Part shown: in pieces, positions 1 through 16,276 of the stretch | How positions within the stretch are numbered: position 1 is the first letter of the stretch | Layout of the letters: each line of letters opens with the position of its first letter | The notes under the pieces: generated by a model | The model's input: only the letters and a program-made list of their open reading frames with translations | Databases searched by the model: none | What the model was told of the DNA's origin: nothing | NCBI GenBank assembly: GCA_024663395.1 | Contig: JANFAH010000011.1 | Location: forward strand, 62,001 to 126,000 | Length of the DNA stretch: 64,000 nt | Reading direction: 5' to 3' | From: Pisolithus tinctorius | Lineage: Eukaryota; Basidiomycota; Agaricomycetes; Boletales; Pisolithaceae | Program-made: the position numbers and the translations under genes

Positions 1-258
1 GAATAGGATTTTGTCACATTAGTTAATGGTAGATTACGTGTACGGTCTAATGAATCACTATCAACATCATATCTGCATACTACGAGGCATTATTAACTAA
101 TCCAAGTCAGGGTGATGGGAGAGCGGACGTGGCATGTACGTATTAATATTTCAAGCTGTAGTGTAGGGGAAGGTTCTAAAGAGCAAATCACCCACGGTGC
201 CTAGTTACTTGAAGCACAGGGGTAAGTTAAACCCACTGACGAACAGAATCAACTAAGC
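1..258. other. Intergenic, no feature seen
   Basis: AT-moderate sequence downstream of the minus-strand zinc-finger gene. I see no open frame, repeat or RNA gene here; it probably holds that gene's 3' untranslated region. Confidence 0.4.
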
Positions 259-669
259 TTACCTGTGTTTGCTCCTGTAATGTTTCTTCATGCTGTCCTT
301 CCGAGAGAACTCTAACCCGCACTCGGGACACTGGCACTTGTTGATCCCTAAATGGGTCTCAAAAACGTGACGAAGCACACTCCCTCTGGTCATCGGTGTG
401 TTGCATCCAACCCATCGACAAGTCATTGGAGTCTTCTCGTCACCCGTGACACCATGCAGTGCTCTTAAGTGAGCCGAGAATTCATTTGGTAGAAGGGGAT
501 AACTGCAAGCCACTCCGCCATCAACCCACCCACATTGACGAGGCTGTTTTTCATAGGGTAGGGCAAGGAGTTCCAGCATCATCGCTGCGTCCTGCAGGGG
601 GTCAGCGCGACACTCTTTAGACAATTGAATAGAAATTACCGCATCACTGAATTCTTGGTAGAGAGCCAT
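259..669 (-). CDS. C2H2 zinc-finger protein, 136 aa
   Basis: An intronless frame encodes a small zinc-finger protein. A first Cys/His-rich segment lies around residues 45-70 (CGWVDGG...HLRALH), a second around 83-107 (CRWVGC...HVFETH), and a classical C2H2 finger closes the protein (CQCPECGLEFSRKDSMKKH..KH, C-x2-C-x12-H-x4-H). Widely spaced degenerate fingers ending in one canonical finger occur in short Agaricomycete transcription-factor-like proteins of unknown target. I infer nucleic-acid binding from the finger only. The start is the first ATG of the frame; an upstream exon cannot be excluded. Confidence 0.7.
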   Translation of the reverse strand: MALYQEFSDAVISIQLSKECRADPLQDAAMMLELLALPYEKQPRQCGWVDGGVACSYPLLPNEFSAHLRALHGVTGDEKTPMTCRWVGCNTPMTRGSVLRHVFETHLGINKCQCPECGLEFSRKDSMKKHYRSKHR

Positions 670-1743
670 CTGTTAAGAGGGATCAGGTAGGAGATGCTTG
701 AGGTTCTACCGTTGCTCCGAGAGAAATCCATGCATAAATACCCATTTATTGACGCCCTGCGGAGTTCTGGTCGCAGTGGCACGATAGAGAACTGGCAGTA
801 GTATTGTGAGGCATCCTGCCAACGGCAGGAGTCTCCATAGAACCCCGGGTACGAGTTAAGGTTAAGGGCGACCACTTGGCCCGTTTCGTGGACACGCCCT
901 GTAGAGAGTTGGCTGGAATGCATATCACAAAACAAATAGGGGCCAACAGAAGCCGGATCACCATCACGTTGCGCCACGAAGGGTCAGGATGCGTTCGTTC
1001 TGCATGAAACGCCGTTTACCATCCAGTATCAGGAGGAAACCGCCAAGACACTTGAGACGGAACCGGCTGGTGGGTTCGCCCGATAACACGGTGTGGCATA
1101 AAGTTTCTGCGTAGATAGTGGTCGTGATCGCGGTTGGCGGCATGGAAGTATTGATGCGACCCCTTTTTTTTGGAGGATCAGGTACGGATGGCCCATGTCG
1201 GCTCATAACACCGTTCCTTTTTGGATTATTGGTCGATATACAATAGAGATGGATGTTGTGAATATTGTGAATGAAAGTACACCAGCCTCCGTCGGCCAGC
1301 ACAGCAAAACTCTATAAATGGCATGAAGAAAAAGCATCATTCCCGCCACCTGAGCGCCCAAGGAGGTCGGCACAGGGAAAAATGCCTTTTGGCGTGGTAA
1401 AACCCCTGTGACCCGACAACGGCGGACGAAACGCGAGCCGCCACCCGTAAGTGATGGGATCCCTCTCATTCAAAAATGACGGAAAGTGTCTCCATCTGGA
1501 TTATTGTTCGGCATGGAGTCCTCCGCTCGCGTTTGACGTCAATAACCAAGGACGCTAAAAGTGAAGGATGGTATGACAGAAAATGCGATACAGAGGAAGC
1601 ACATAGCAGGTAACGGTAATCAATGAAAAACGCGAGACGAACTTCCTTAACGAAACCTGATTACCGCTAGCGAGCGCGTGTGCGGAGGTGGGGATCCTTT
1701 AAGTAGCCATCAATCTTCATGCCCGCGGGGGTTTCTTCTTCTG
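670..1743. other. Unassigned stretch with possible minus-strand exons
   Basis: Two minus-strand frames (about 964-1302 and 636-930) could be exons of one gene: the first ends near a plausible donor at about 964, and an acceptor near 912 opens a frame containing Gly/Tyr/Cys-rich sequence (NSYPGFYGDSCRWQD). I do not recognise the product, and neither start nor end is convincing. Nothing supportable was seen from 1470 to 1743. Confidence 0.25.
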
Positions 1744-2477
1744 CTATTGGCAAGTGGGGTGAGTATCAATCAGCACGTTTTTGAACCACACGTGGCCCAC
1801 CAATGCCATGATTTCAGATTCGAGAACCTTAACATCTTCCTCCAATCGTCGGCGCTGCTTGGAGAGAAGCTGGACCCTGCGTTCCTCGCGCTTGTTTGCC
1901 GTGGGTGCGGTAGCGGCCCGCGATTGCATGACTTTCGCAGCTTCGGCCTAAGATTCGTCTCAGCGATGTTATAGGATATTTCAAAAGCCATCCAACAGGT
2001 CAAACCTTGCTGTGGATGAGCCCTTCCTTGCGACGGAGGAATTTTAAGCCTTGCTCCGCCCGGTCAATAAGCTCTTTGATTTGTGGCTCGATCTCATCAG
2101 CGAGATCAGACCTGTATCTTCTTACGGTAGCCTCATCGATCAGAAGGAAGACCTTGTTGATTTCCATTAGTGACTGGGGTCGGCCTGCTTCGAAAACATG
2201 CCTTACACGTTGGCTTTCTAAAACTTCGTTCATTCGTGGCAGATCGAACGTCCCATTCCGTAGAAGCTGTTGAGCTTCAAACGCCTAACGCTGTGAGCGA
2301 CGTTTCCGGAATCTTGGTATCACGATTGGACCATACCTCCTCACAGCAGTCCTCCATTGCAGACACGCATTCCCTTACATTCGGAGGGCACACGGCATTT
2401 GCATCGCTCCGGAAGTCCAATCCGCCAGCAAAGACCGATTCCCGTGGCCTGGGCAGTGTGGACGACCGAGACTTCAT
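1744..2477 (-). CDS. SPC19: DASH complex subunit SPC19
   Basis: This is a subunit of the DASH/Dam1 ring that couples kinetochores to spindle microtubules. The first exon starts at the ATG at 2477 (MKSRSSTLPRP) and runs into CVSAMEDCCEE. A short intron (acceptor ttag near 2290) leads to AFEAQQLLRNGTFDLPRM, and a second intron joins LESQR to VFLLIDEATVRRYRSDLADE, the core of the Spc19 family. A third intron joins ...GLIHSK to AEAAKVMQSRAATAP, and a basic coiled-coil tail (LLSKQRRRLEEDVKVLE) ends the protein. Cys pairs, the VFLLIDEA-type motif and the helical tail match fungal Spc19. The frame is open upstream to 2900, but that part looks unrelated, so the internal ATG was chosen. The exact C-terminus after MAL is less certain. 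Confidence 0.8.
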
Positions 2478-3129
2478 TGTCGACTCAGAGGCCCCTGGAG
2501 ACCGATGATTTCGTACGCGTGTCGGTAAACCGGCAGCGCGTCGCGTTCGGCATTTGAATAATTCAAGGTCAGCACATAAAACGTAAATTTTTACGCTGCC
2601 CAACTTTCCTTCAGGTGTCCAACTCAACTCTTCTGGAAGCGTTAAGCCAGCCTCTGGCTCAGGGCGTTTAGTTTCTGGTTGATGGAGCGAGGCGTTCTTT
2701 CGGGGACGCTCACCAGAACGAGCACCGTCGTCCCGCTCGCTCTCGTTATGTCTTCTGCAGCTGAGTCCGCTGCCTTGTGCGGTGTTGATTCGCTGCAGGG
2801 GATGGGAGCTCGACGTGGGGCGACCTTGCGGCGTCATATTCCTGTATCTTCCGTACTTGCTACTATGTGGCCTTGACGGTTGGGTGAAACCATGACGCAC
2901 ACAGGTTTATGTTTACTACCACTTGCAGCAATCATATTATTTCATTCCTACGTTGTACCTTGCATAAAAGCCAAAACGTCAAAAGGAGAGCAGCAGCCGT
3001 GATGTTGGTGTGAGACAGAGGTATGTTGTGAGGTTGATCGACGTATGGACTCAGGCACGCGAGCGAGGGAGATTTGGAGTTGTAGATGGGCCCAAACATG
3101 GATACGCGTCCATTTCTCTTGTACGGGCC
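2478..3129. other. Intergenic between divergent genes
   Basis: This stretch separates SPC19 (minus) from the thioredoxin-like gene (plus) and should hold both promoters. A minus-strand open frame up to 2900 continues from the SPC19 exon, but its low-complexity Arg/Ser/Pro-rich content argues for leader sequence. No clear TATA element was seen. Confidence 0.35.
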
Positions 3130-4284
3130 ATGAGACTGCAGGCGTCACTGTTGAGCTTGCTGGCCATCACGGGCATCGCCAATGCACAATACTTTTCGGC
3201 AGGGTGGACGCCAGGACAACCCGTTCCAACTGAGCCTGCCACTACTGCACCACCAACATCATCATGGTCGCAGGTCGCCCAAAATGCAGACTCAAATCGT
3301 GCCAATACTTTTTCGAGCTTCCTGGATGAACTGGTTACAGCTGGCCCAGTGTCAGCCATCATGTCGTTCGCCGGGCTGAATATTTCGGGAACGAGGAATC
3401 TTGACTGGGACGAACGTATACCTCTCATAACGGATTCAAACTACCAGGACATTATCGTAAACGAAGAATTGTCGCCCGAAGAAGAGGAAAAGAGGGTTTG
3501 GTTTTTGATAATGTGAGTTTTCTCTCTCTCTTCGACAACGTAGTTAAAACCGCCTGTCCCGTAGAACCGTAACGGCTGGACAGCCAGAAGGCATATCCAA
3601 ATACGTGGACACTGTGTTCGACGACGCGTACAACCATACCCTCGAGAAAGGCGACTTGCCCCACGTACGCTTTGGCAGAATTGATTATCTGGACGTGACG
3701 TCTATCACAACTAAGTGGGCCGTATGGTCGTACGTAGACCTCTTCGGACTCGGTGCTCTTACCCCCTGTTGAAACTACCCACGATTTTGTTGATAGGGCC
3801 CCCACGTTGGTTGTGCTGAGAGATCGAGGACGAACGCTGCGTTTTTATAAAGGCGGACGGATGCATCTCACTGCTGAACTTCTCTACCAGTTTCTCAAAG
3901 ATGAAACCTGGCGCATGAAGGAACCTTGGAATACGGCTTTTAGCCCGGGCGGACAGAGGTAATCATATCTTCCTCTCATTTTCTCAGCTGATCGAACCTC
4001 CTTCCCTCGTTGTAGGGAATGGGTTTTGGATTACCTTGCGCTCGTGCTGTCGACAGTACACAGTTTTTTTTGTCCGTGTTCCCCGATGGGTCATGTATGT
4101 TGCCAGTGGTGGTGCTGCGTCCCTCATCATCAACCTCCTACACAAGTCTTCGCCTCAACGACCAGCGGTGAGGTCAGCGCCCAAACCGAGCGCGTCCTCA
4201 GCACCAATCGCTACCAAGGGCGAGAGTACGGCCACTTCGGGCAAGGTTCAAAAAAGTGCCAGCAAGCGGAAAGGGAAGCAGTGA
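3130..4284 (+). CDS. ER thioredoxin-like membrane protein, apparent frameshift
   Basis: A signal peptide (MRLQASLLSLLAITGIANA) is followed by a luminal Pro/Thr-rich stretch, a thioredoxin-like fold read across introns (LPHVRFGRIDYLDVTS, then APTLVVLRDRGRTLRFYKGG) and a C-terminal hydrophobic helix with a Lys-rich tail (SASKRKGKQ). No CxxC is visible, so it is probably a non-catalytic thioredoxin-like ER protein. The exon beginning at 4016 reads EWVLDYLALVLSTVHSFF up to a run of eight T (4064-4071). The membrane helix VPRWVMYVASGGAASLIINLL and basic tail then lie one base out of frame. Seven T would give one continuous frame. Without a shift the protein would run to 4511 in low-quality sequence. 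It is either a sequencing error or a real lesion. Confidence 0.65.
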
Positions 4285-4517
4285 TTTATTTTGCATGTCT
4301 GGAGGACGGGCGTGTGATGAAATTGCATTATCACGCTGTGCTGTACGATTTGTACCGGTCCGTATTGTTGTCTTGTAGTTATCCAGTAAATTCCATTTCG
4401 TGTTTCGAGCCGCAATTTTTTTTTGCGGGATGGCAAGGAGCTCCGAGTATTGTTGCCGTCGTATTATCAGAATGTTACGTACACACATGCAGGGTACCTA
4501 ATAAAAGCTGAGGGGAA

Positions 4518-5178
4518 TCACGATTGCGCTGGCTTCGGAGCCCTGTTCTTAGGATCGAGTTTTAGAATGTAGTCGTCCGAGAGCGTCCCGTCTTCCCAAC
4601 GTTTCAGGATATTGTTTCTATAAATGCCCATATTCGAGCCTCCGAAAACCTTTAGCCGTGCCAACCGTCGATTCCTCAGCTTATTCTTTGGCAACATTCC
4701 TGAGACAGCGTGAACGATGGTCTGGAACGATGGTTACAATGAGTAAGAAGGCGGGTCAGGAAAAAGGACAGTCGCACCTCGTGAGGCTTCGTCTCCATCA
4801 AGTCTTTGAACTTTTCCTCCTTGAGTCCGCCCGCATACATCGAGTGTTTTCGGTAAACCAACTGTTCCTCTTTCCTGCCCGACACCTGGATGTTGCGGGC
4901 ATTCGTCACGACGACGTAGTCGCCACAGTCGACTGTAGCGGTTTTAATCAAGGTTGTTTCCACGAGTCGAGGTAAAGATACGTACTGCCCTTGTCGTAGA
5001 TGGGCTTGTGTTTACCCATGAGCACATATGCAATCCTCTGCGCCAGTTTTCCGAGGATGCGGTCCGACGCATCGACATGGTGCCAGACGCGGGCGTACGC
5101 GAGTGCAGTCTGTCACTTGCCCATCAATGAAAGTTCGTAACCAAAACGACCACGTACATTACCAATGGCCTGCGACAT
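4518..5178 (-). CDS. Mitochondrial ribosomal protein uL13m (MRPL13 type)
   Basis: This is a large-subunit mitoribosomal protein of the uL13 family. Exon 1 is short (MSQAIGN). An intron ending near 5112 removes an in-frame stop and joins [17 protein letters not shown]...[12 protein letters not shown]. The next intron joins to [20 protein letters not shown] and [19 protein letters not shown], the family core. A third intron joins METKPHE to [18 protein letters not shown], and the tail ends [10 protein letters not shown]. The [10 protein letters not shown] motif and the MLPKN signature are diagnostic. About 170 residues fits fungal members. It lies head-to-head with KEX1 across about 850 bp. Confidence 0.88.
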
Positions 5179-6027
5179 GACTTGGGAGTTGTATTAGTGC
5201 TTAGAGTGACTAGGAAGGAAAGTGCTGATGGAGGGGTCGAATTTCTGTTATGGCTACGCGACCCCTCCCCTCATCGCACGGGTCCTTACAATTGCTTGAA
5301 ACTTGCACCTTGAATTCATGTAAGTCGACTCCAGAAGCAACCAACCTGTGTCGGTACTGGCGGCACGCCCGGATCTGGCGCGCGATGTCTGGAATCATCA
5401 TACGTTCACTAGTGATGCCCTCCATTAAATGCTTCTATGCCTCATGTAGGTCCGCGCTGCAAAACCTATGATAATCATTTACAGTAACGCTGAACTGCGG
5501 GCCCGGTATCCTGCCACCGTGCCACCAATCGATCACAGACCCCACCTCCATTTTCCCATGATAAACCATTTACCCGTGTTTTAGGAAATACCTTGTCCCC
5601 CGCCTTGGTAACGGGTCGTATTATCTGCTGTGAGCCCGTGTCCTGTACTGAATGGGGTTGACCCGGGTTCTAAACTAAAGGTGAGTTGTTTCGTTATGGA
5701 GGGCCCGTCAAGACCACTCTGAGGGTTTAGCATCGTCTTGGAATTGGCATGTGCCTTGGTAGTGGGGTGCTGCATGAACTTGGCCGCCGACCTGATAGGT
5801 ACCACACGGATCTGAATTCTGTCCAGCAGCTTGATGAGAATAATTGTAAGAATAACTGTACATACATATGTTAGGTTGATACTATCACACGGGCGCCAAT
5901 TCCATTTTCAGATCGCTGTGCACGACGTCAGCGCCTCTCACTGTAGCCCGTTGAACACAGCCAGCACGTCCACATTGGTACTAGTTGACTAGCACCTGCT
6001 GTCTGTTCGGCGAACCACTAGTCAATG
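5179..6027. other. Divergent intergenic region
   Basis: This gap lies between uL13m (minus) and KEX1 (plus). Short frames on both strands (around 5210-5470 and 5581-5805) have no recognisable family or splice support. I treat the stretch as promoter and leader DNA. Confidence 0.4.
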
Positions 6028-8524
6028 ATGTCCAGCCTAAGATTGTGGTGGACATGGATGTGGACTTGCCTCCATGTGCTCAAGCTCGTGACGCCACTCC
6101 GCGCAGCACCCACAGACAGTGAGTCTCCGGACTTCCCAACGTAGCACAATGGTCTTGACTTATGAGTTTCCCAACGCCAGTTCCTCCGGCAGCATCTTTC
6201 TACGTACCCCAGCTCCCAGGGCTTCAGCAGGATTCCGAGCACCCGCTGCACGTTTATGCCGGACACATCGTCTCAGACCCGAACGTAGCTACAGCAAGCC
6301 CTAACGATGTCCTCGCGCACCTCTTCTTCGTAATGGTCAAGGCTCGGAGATCTGCCGACAAGGAGAGGCTGATGTTTTGGTTCAACGTGCGCATTCTTTT
6401 CGTTCAGTGTTGCGCGTGTCCGGTTTGAACAAGGCCATTGTCATTTTAGGGTGGACCGGGATGCTCCTCATTTGACGGCTTGATGATGGAGATTGGACCT
6501 TGGAGGATGGATGACCGAGGACTGCCAAAAACAGTAGATGGGGGTTGGGAAGAGTACATGACTATTGTCTATGGTATGAATGAGTTCATGTCGTCCTCCC
6601 TTTCTAATCATCGTGGTTCAACAGTCGACCAGCCTGCAGGTACAGGCTTATCATATACCAGTACAGAACATTATGTTCACACACTAGAAGAGGTTCGAGA
6701 GCTTGCGTTATCTTCGACTTCGAAACGTGGTTGCTCATTTGGGTTTCACAGGCCACTGAACAGCTCATTCAGTTCCTCCGCACGTTTTATCAGGTCTTCC
6801 CGGAATACCGCACGACAGATGTATGTCCACCCCCTTTCACTGTGTTGTTAATTCATTAAAATCGAGTACAGACGTACCTCGGAGGCGAGAGCTTCGCAGG
6901 GCAATATATCCCTTACTTTGGTAGGTTTTCTGTCGACCACTACCGTTCCTGCCGTTGACCTATTTTTGCTAGCCAGTGGGATCCTGGATTCGAATCTGAA
7001 CCTTCCGCTTAAAGGTGTCGCAATTGGGAATGGATGGATAGATGCCCGAAATCAATACCCGGCCTATATCGAGTATGCAGTCGCTCGTGGACTGGTGGAT
7101 CTTTCCTCAGAAGTGAGCAAGGATTCTTTTTTTCTTCACCATTGCGGCCGACCATCCGTAAACAGCATTACAGAAACAGTAAAAAGAGAACGGATGAATG
7201 CATGGTCGAGTTTAATCGTATCACTAACTTGGAGCCTATCAACGTCGATCAATGCGAGGGTCTTCTTTCATATGTTCTCCAACCCGGACGTCATGCGTAT
7301 GTTTTTTCCTCGATTCTACCGTCCTTTTGTCCTTAAACATCATCCAGTGTCAACGGAGTAGAGAAATGTACGAATGTTTACGACGTCCGTTTAGAAGACG
7401 ACGAGCCCTACTGTGGCATGCAATGGCCTCCAGAACTCGCGAATACTACCGCTTATCTTGGCGTAAGCCCTCGGATTTGCCCATCCATGTGCTCCGTCTC
7501 AGCTAACCCTCACTATCTCGCAGCGTCAGGATGTCGTGAGGGCGTTTCATGCCACGTCCAAGCCCGAGAGTTGGGTCGAATGTGGTAGTCAGGCTGGGAG
7601 ACAATTCAATGCCAAGTTGTCCACGTCGGCTATCACACTCCTCCCTGGCTTACTTGAGAGGATCCCGGTCCTCTTGTTCGCGGGAGATCAGGATTTCATT
7701 TGCAACTATATGGGAATCGAGAGTATGATCAAGTCTATGACGTGGAATGGTGAAAAAGGCTTAGGGGTTCGCGGCTACTTCCCTATGATTTACCTCCACC
7801 CTATTGACTTCGCCTACAGAAGGTCCAGACCAAGTTATGGACTGTGGACGAACAGCCAGCGGGCACGTGGGTGTCCTCGAGGAACCTTACATATGCTAAG
7901 GTTCGCATGCCGATACTCTGCACCTTGAACGAGTTGTCTGATCTTGCAATAGATATTTAATGCTTCCCACATGGCGCCGTATGACGTACCGGACGTTGCA
8001 CACGATATGATACTTCGCTTCGTGGATATGAATTTTTCGGCTATCGTGGATGGTTCAGCACGTATCCCAAGTAGTGTTGGTGATGAGTCCAAGCCCCTCT
8101 TCCTTGAAGACACTTTCCCAAGTAGCATTCCTGTCAAGTCTCCTGAGGAGATCAAAGCCCAGTGGGAAGGTGAGTCGTAGCTGGCTGATTCTGTGGTTTC
8201 CGACTACTGAGTGGGGTCGACTGTCTAGCTTACTACAATGCGGGTTCCGCCGTTCTAATATTGCTCCTCATTGCCGTTGCAATTGGGGTTTGTATATGGT
8301 GTCGTCTCCGCCGGCGACCCATCCAGCTTCTCCGACAGACCTCCAACAGAGCATCAGAAGAGAACATTCCACTGACCCGCACTCTTGACCCTGACAGCGA
8401 GGAGGTTCTTCATCGAAATTTTAAAGGCAAAGAGCGGGCAACTGAGGACGAGGAAGTTGGCACTGCTATTTTTGATGTTGGAGATGATGAGGACTACCAC
8501 ACTGATAATAGTCATCACCGCTAA
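6028..8524 (+). CDS. KEX1: Pheromone-processing serine carboxypeptidase KEX1
   Basis: A Golgi serine carboxypeptidase (peptidase family S10) that trims C-terminal Lys/Arg from precursors cut by Kex2, such as mating pheromones. The proposed first exon encodes a hydrophobic, Trp-rich leader from the ATG at 6028. It splices to PPAASFYVPQLPGL. The substrate motif GGPGCSSFDGLMMEIGPW, the nucleophile motif GESFAGQYIPYF (about 6886-6920), the Asp region LLFAGDQDFICNYMG (near 7680) and the His in the exon containing SHMAPYDVPD (about 7970) give a complete Ser-Asp-His triad. A transmembrane helix (LLIAVAIGVCIWCRLRRR, about 8261) precedes an acidic cytosolic tail, as in yeast Kex1. At least seven short introns interrupt it. 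The leader exon is the least certain part. Confidence 0.9.
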
Positions 8525-8827
8525 CTTCGACTCTGTCTGTAGACTTTGCCCGTGGACACTAGTACAAAATCTCAAACTGAGCCTTGTACAACGAATCTCC
8601 CTTGTAGAGCTCGACGATCGTTGCTCCCGCTTTACCTACATACTGGCCAAACACGTGTAAAACAGGCTGGGGAATCGTTGAACTAAGTGATATGTACAAT
8701 CGGTGCGCATACCATTTGCACGTCAATGTCTGTGTCCCACCCGAATTTTGTTTATGAGGACCAGTAGTAGCTCCGACATCTGGCATCTAACGTAATGTGT
8801 ATTGCGAATCATCGGGGCTTGCTGAGA

Positions 8828-9824
8828 CTATCCTTGGGGTCCCTGTCGTACCCTTGACGATGAAGTAAGTATGTGTGCAATTTGCTCTTGCATCAGGATG
8901 CCTGCATAACGTGTTCGGGAGCAAGCCTTGTTCGTCAACTTGGTCCACTAACCTATAGCCATGAGCGCAGATCCATCGAATGCCTTGTACATGTCCTTGA
9001 TATCTGGGTCGTGCGAGGAGGCGGCCCGAGCATTGTCTTTGCTATTACCTTCACCATCGCTGCCACCGCCTTCTGCACTTTCGTTGTCGTCCCGGTCTTC
9101 CCACATCTCATTGTCTGTCTCTGACATTCTCATCTTGTCAGCAGCCATCATGTGGATGTTGTGTTTCTTTCTGTTCCTCGTACGAGATGCAGTACTGCGG
9201 TCAAAAAGCTGTCCCCTCTCGCGATAGTAGCAGGCTGCGAAGTGATGGATGCTCTTTAGCAACTCCTGCGGCGCATGTTAGTAGGTTAAATACTTGTATG
9301 ATAGTACATACCGGTGCGGGTGGAGAGAATGATATCCCAGTGGTATCGGAGGGCTCCTTGGACTCGAGTGACCGCCCAATGATGACTTCAGGTGGATCTA
9401 AGAAACTGAAGTCTCGCAAGAAAGAAATCCGCCTCTTCGTCCTTGCATCCAGCTGCTCAGGGTCAGTTTCCTTGTCGTCCTCCCGGTTCTCGCTCTCATC
9501 GGCCCGTTGCTTCCCCTTCCCCTTACTCTGTGTCCGTCTGTGTCTCCTGCGCACGAACACATCTCCGTCGTCGCCATCATCCTCCGGTGACAGCTTAATT
9601 GTCTCCCGCTCCTGTCCATCCACCACCACGTCGACGGTTCTGCGCCTTTTGACCGAATTCCTCCCACCGGCGTCGCGCGCGATCCGGTTTCCTCTCGCAT
9701 CCACAATGGTGTATTTCGAGGTCCGTGGTCGCGAACTGACGGAGGCTTGCTGCACGCGTGAGCCGTCTGGGTGAAGACGGAGCGCTGCGAGATCATGAGT
9801 CGTACTTCTTCTACGAAGGCTCAT
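8828..9824 (-). CDS. Conserved nuclear-looking protein, possibly RRN9-like
   Basis: Exon 1 (start 9824) is basic and low-complexity and ends LDPPEVIIGRSLES...SPPAP. An intron (about 9267-9311) joins to ELLKSIHHFAACYYRERGQL, followed by a basic patch and a Glu/Asp-rich stretch, then DMYKAFDGSALMAIG. A last intron (donor near 8959, acceptor near 8912) leads to ILMQEQIAHILTSSS and a stop at 8828. The LLKSIHHFA...YY block and the DGSALMAIG-type block separated by an acidic linker remind me of the RRN9 domain of RNA polymerase I upstream activating factor, but I cannot confirm this. It shares a 138-bp divergent promoter with SMC5. The gene model is better supported than the name. Confidence 0.6.
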
Positions 9825-9962
9825 CGTTTCGATTGTTTAGCAAAAAGTCTAATACACGTTCCGGCTAATGAGGGCTAATGATTACGTTGCTGACTTGCGT
9901 CGCCGCCACGCGTCTCGATTTCGCCTGCCCTAAACTCAGTTGTCAATTAGCGCGTCACGCGT
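9825..9962. promoter_or_regulatory. Short bidirectional promoter
   Basis: Only 138 bp separate the divergent start codons of the RRN9-like gene and SMC5, so both must be driven from here. No canonical TATA element is visible. A near repeat of gctaatgagggctaatga lies around 9863-9880. Confidence 0.55.
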
Positions 9963-14890
<4,928 letters not shown>

Positions 14891-15071
14891 CCTCCTGGTC
14901 TCACCCTACCCTGGGAAGTCTTTCACTAAACTAGCACGTTCCAACGGTATGTTACGCCATGACAAAGCATGTTTCCAGCGATGTGTACAAACACACTTGT
15001 TAAAGATATTAATATCTGCATTACTCTGTAGATAATCCTACCACACGTAACGAGTAGTCAACCGACGCAAT

Positions 15072-16276
15072 TCAGTTAATTGGCAGTTTTACAACGCCTT
15101 TAAGGACCGCTAGCTCCGCGTTGATGATACTGCTTGTCGCAGCGCCGATAGACACGTTGTTCGCCAGCACGACAAATTTGATATCCAAGACGGGGCATTG
15201 ACGTACACGGCCCACGGAAACACCAGCACCGTCTTGGTAATAGCGATCCAGACGAGGCTGGGGGCGGTCTGGCTCCTCATGCACGAATATAGCATGTACG
15301 GGAGCAGAAGGGCAGCCCATGGACCGCGCCGCAGGGGTATATGCAACGAGTGCCTCGCGAACCTGCTGTGGGCTGGGAGGTGGCCTACGCGAGAAGCGAA
15401 CTGAGACGGTCATGGTGTGGCCGTCGATAACGGGGACGCGGTTGCACGAAGCAGAAACGCGGAGGGGGTAGCGCGAGTGCATGTCGAATGCCTTTTGCCC
15501 ATCTTCTTCGGAAATCCCTCCAAGAATCTTGAGCGTCTCCCATTCCATCTTTTCTTCTTCGCCACCGATGTAGGGAACAATGTTGTCGATGATGTCAAGG
15601 CTCGACACACCGGGGTAGCCAGCGCCAGATATGGCCTGCATGGTAGTGACGAAGCAAGCCTCAATGGGCCCAAATGATTTTTCGAGGGCGCGGAGGGGCA
15701 CCACCAGGCCAGTGGTGGAACAATTGGCGTTGGTGAGAATGAAGCCCTTCTGGAGGGGGGGCTGATGCTGGGCTTGTTGCTGGGGGATCATGGAAAGGTG
15801 GAAATCATTGACAAGCGGTACGATAAGCGGGACTGAGGGGTCCCTCCGATAATTTTTGGCGTTGGAAAACACGGCCAGATCGGCGGCTCTGAACGCACCC
15901 TCTACACGCAGCGCAGGTAAATTAGCCCCTAAGTCTCTTATGGAGGAGAACACAGTCTATCGGACAGCTCACCTATATCACCCGCCACATCAGCATCTAG
16001 CCCAGAGAAGACGATGGCACAGTCTTTGAAGTGCTCGGGTTTGCATTCTTGCACGATGATCTCTCGGACGTTGGAGGGTATCGGTGTGGTCTGTTTCCAG
16101 TTGGTTGCCTTGGCGTAAGGCTTTCCAGTTGATCTGGGAGATGCGCCGAGGGCGTGGATGATAAACCATGGATGATTGGAGAGTAGGGTGATAAAGCGCT
16201 GTCCGACGGTGCCCGTAGCACCAAGGATGCCGACTCTGACGAGTTTCTCGTCCAGTGCCTTGTGAAGATTCGACAT
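15072..16276 (-). CDS. HOM2: Aspartate-semialdehyde dehydrogenase
   Basis: This enzyme reduces aspartyl phosphate to aspartate semialdehyde with NADPH, feeding threonine, methionine and isoleucine synthesis in the cytosol. The N-terminus carries the dinucleotide-binding loop RVGILGATGTVGQRF. Exon 1 ends at VAGDI near 15973, and an intron with acceptor near 15905 joins to EGAFRAADLAVFSNAKNYRRD. The catalytic Cys lies in NANCSTTG, and SASCNRVPVIDGHTMTVSVRF carries the conserved catalytic-domain motif. The C-terminus is ELAVLKGVVKLPIN. About 360 residues is normal for fungi. The second ATG (16276) of the open frame was chosen because family members start just before this motif. It converges on SMC5 and diverges from EMC6. 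Confidence 0.92.

Noticed and set aside
5100..5178. In-frame stop near the start of uL13m
   Set aside because: It falls inside a GT/AG intron that joins MSQAIGN to [11 protein letters not shown].
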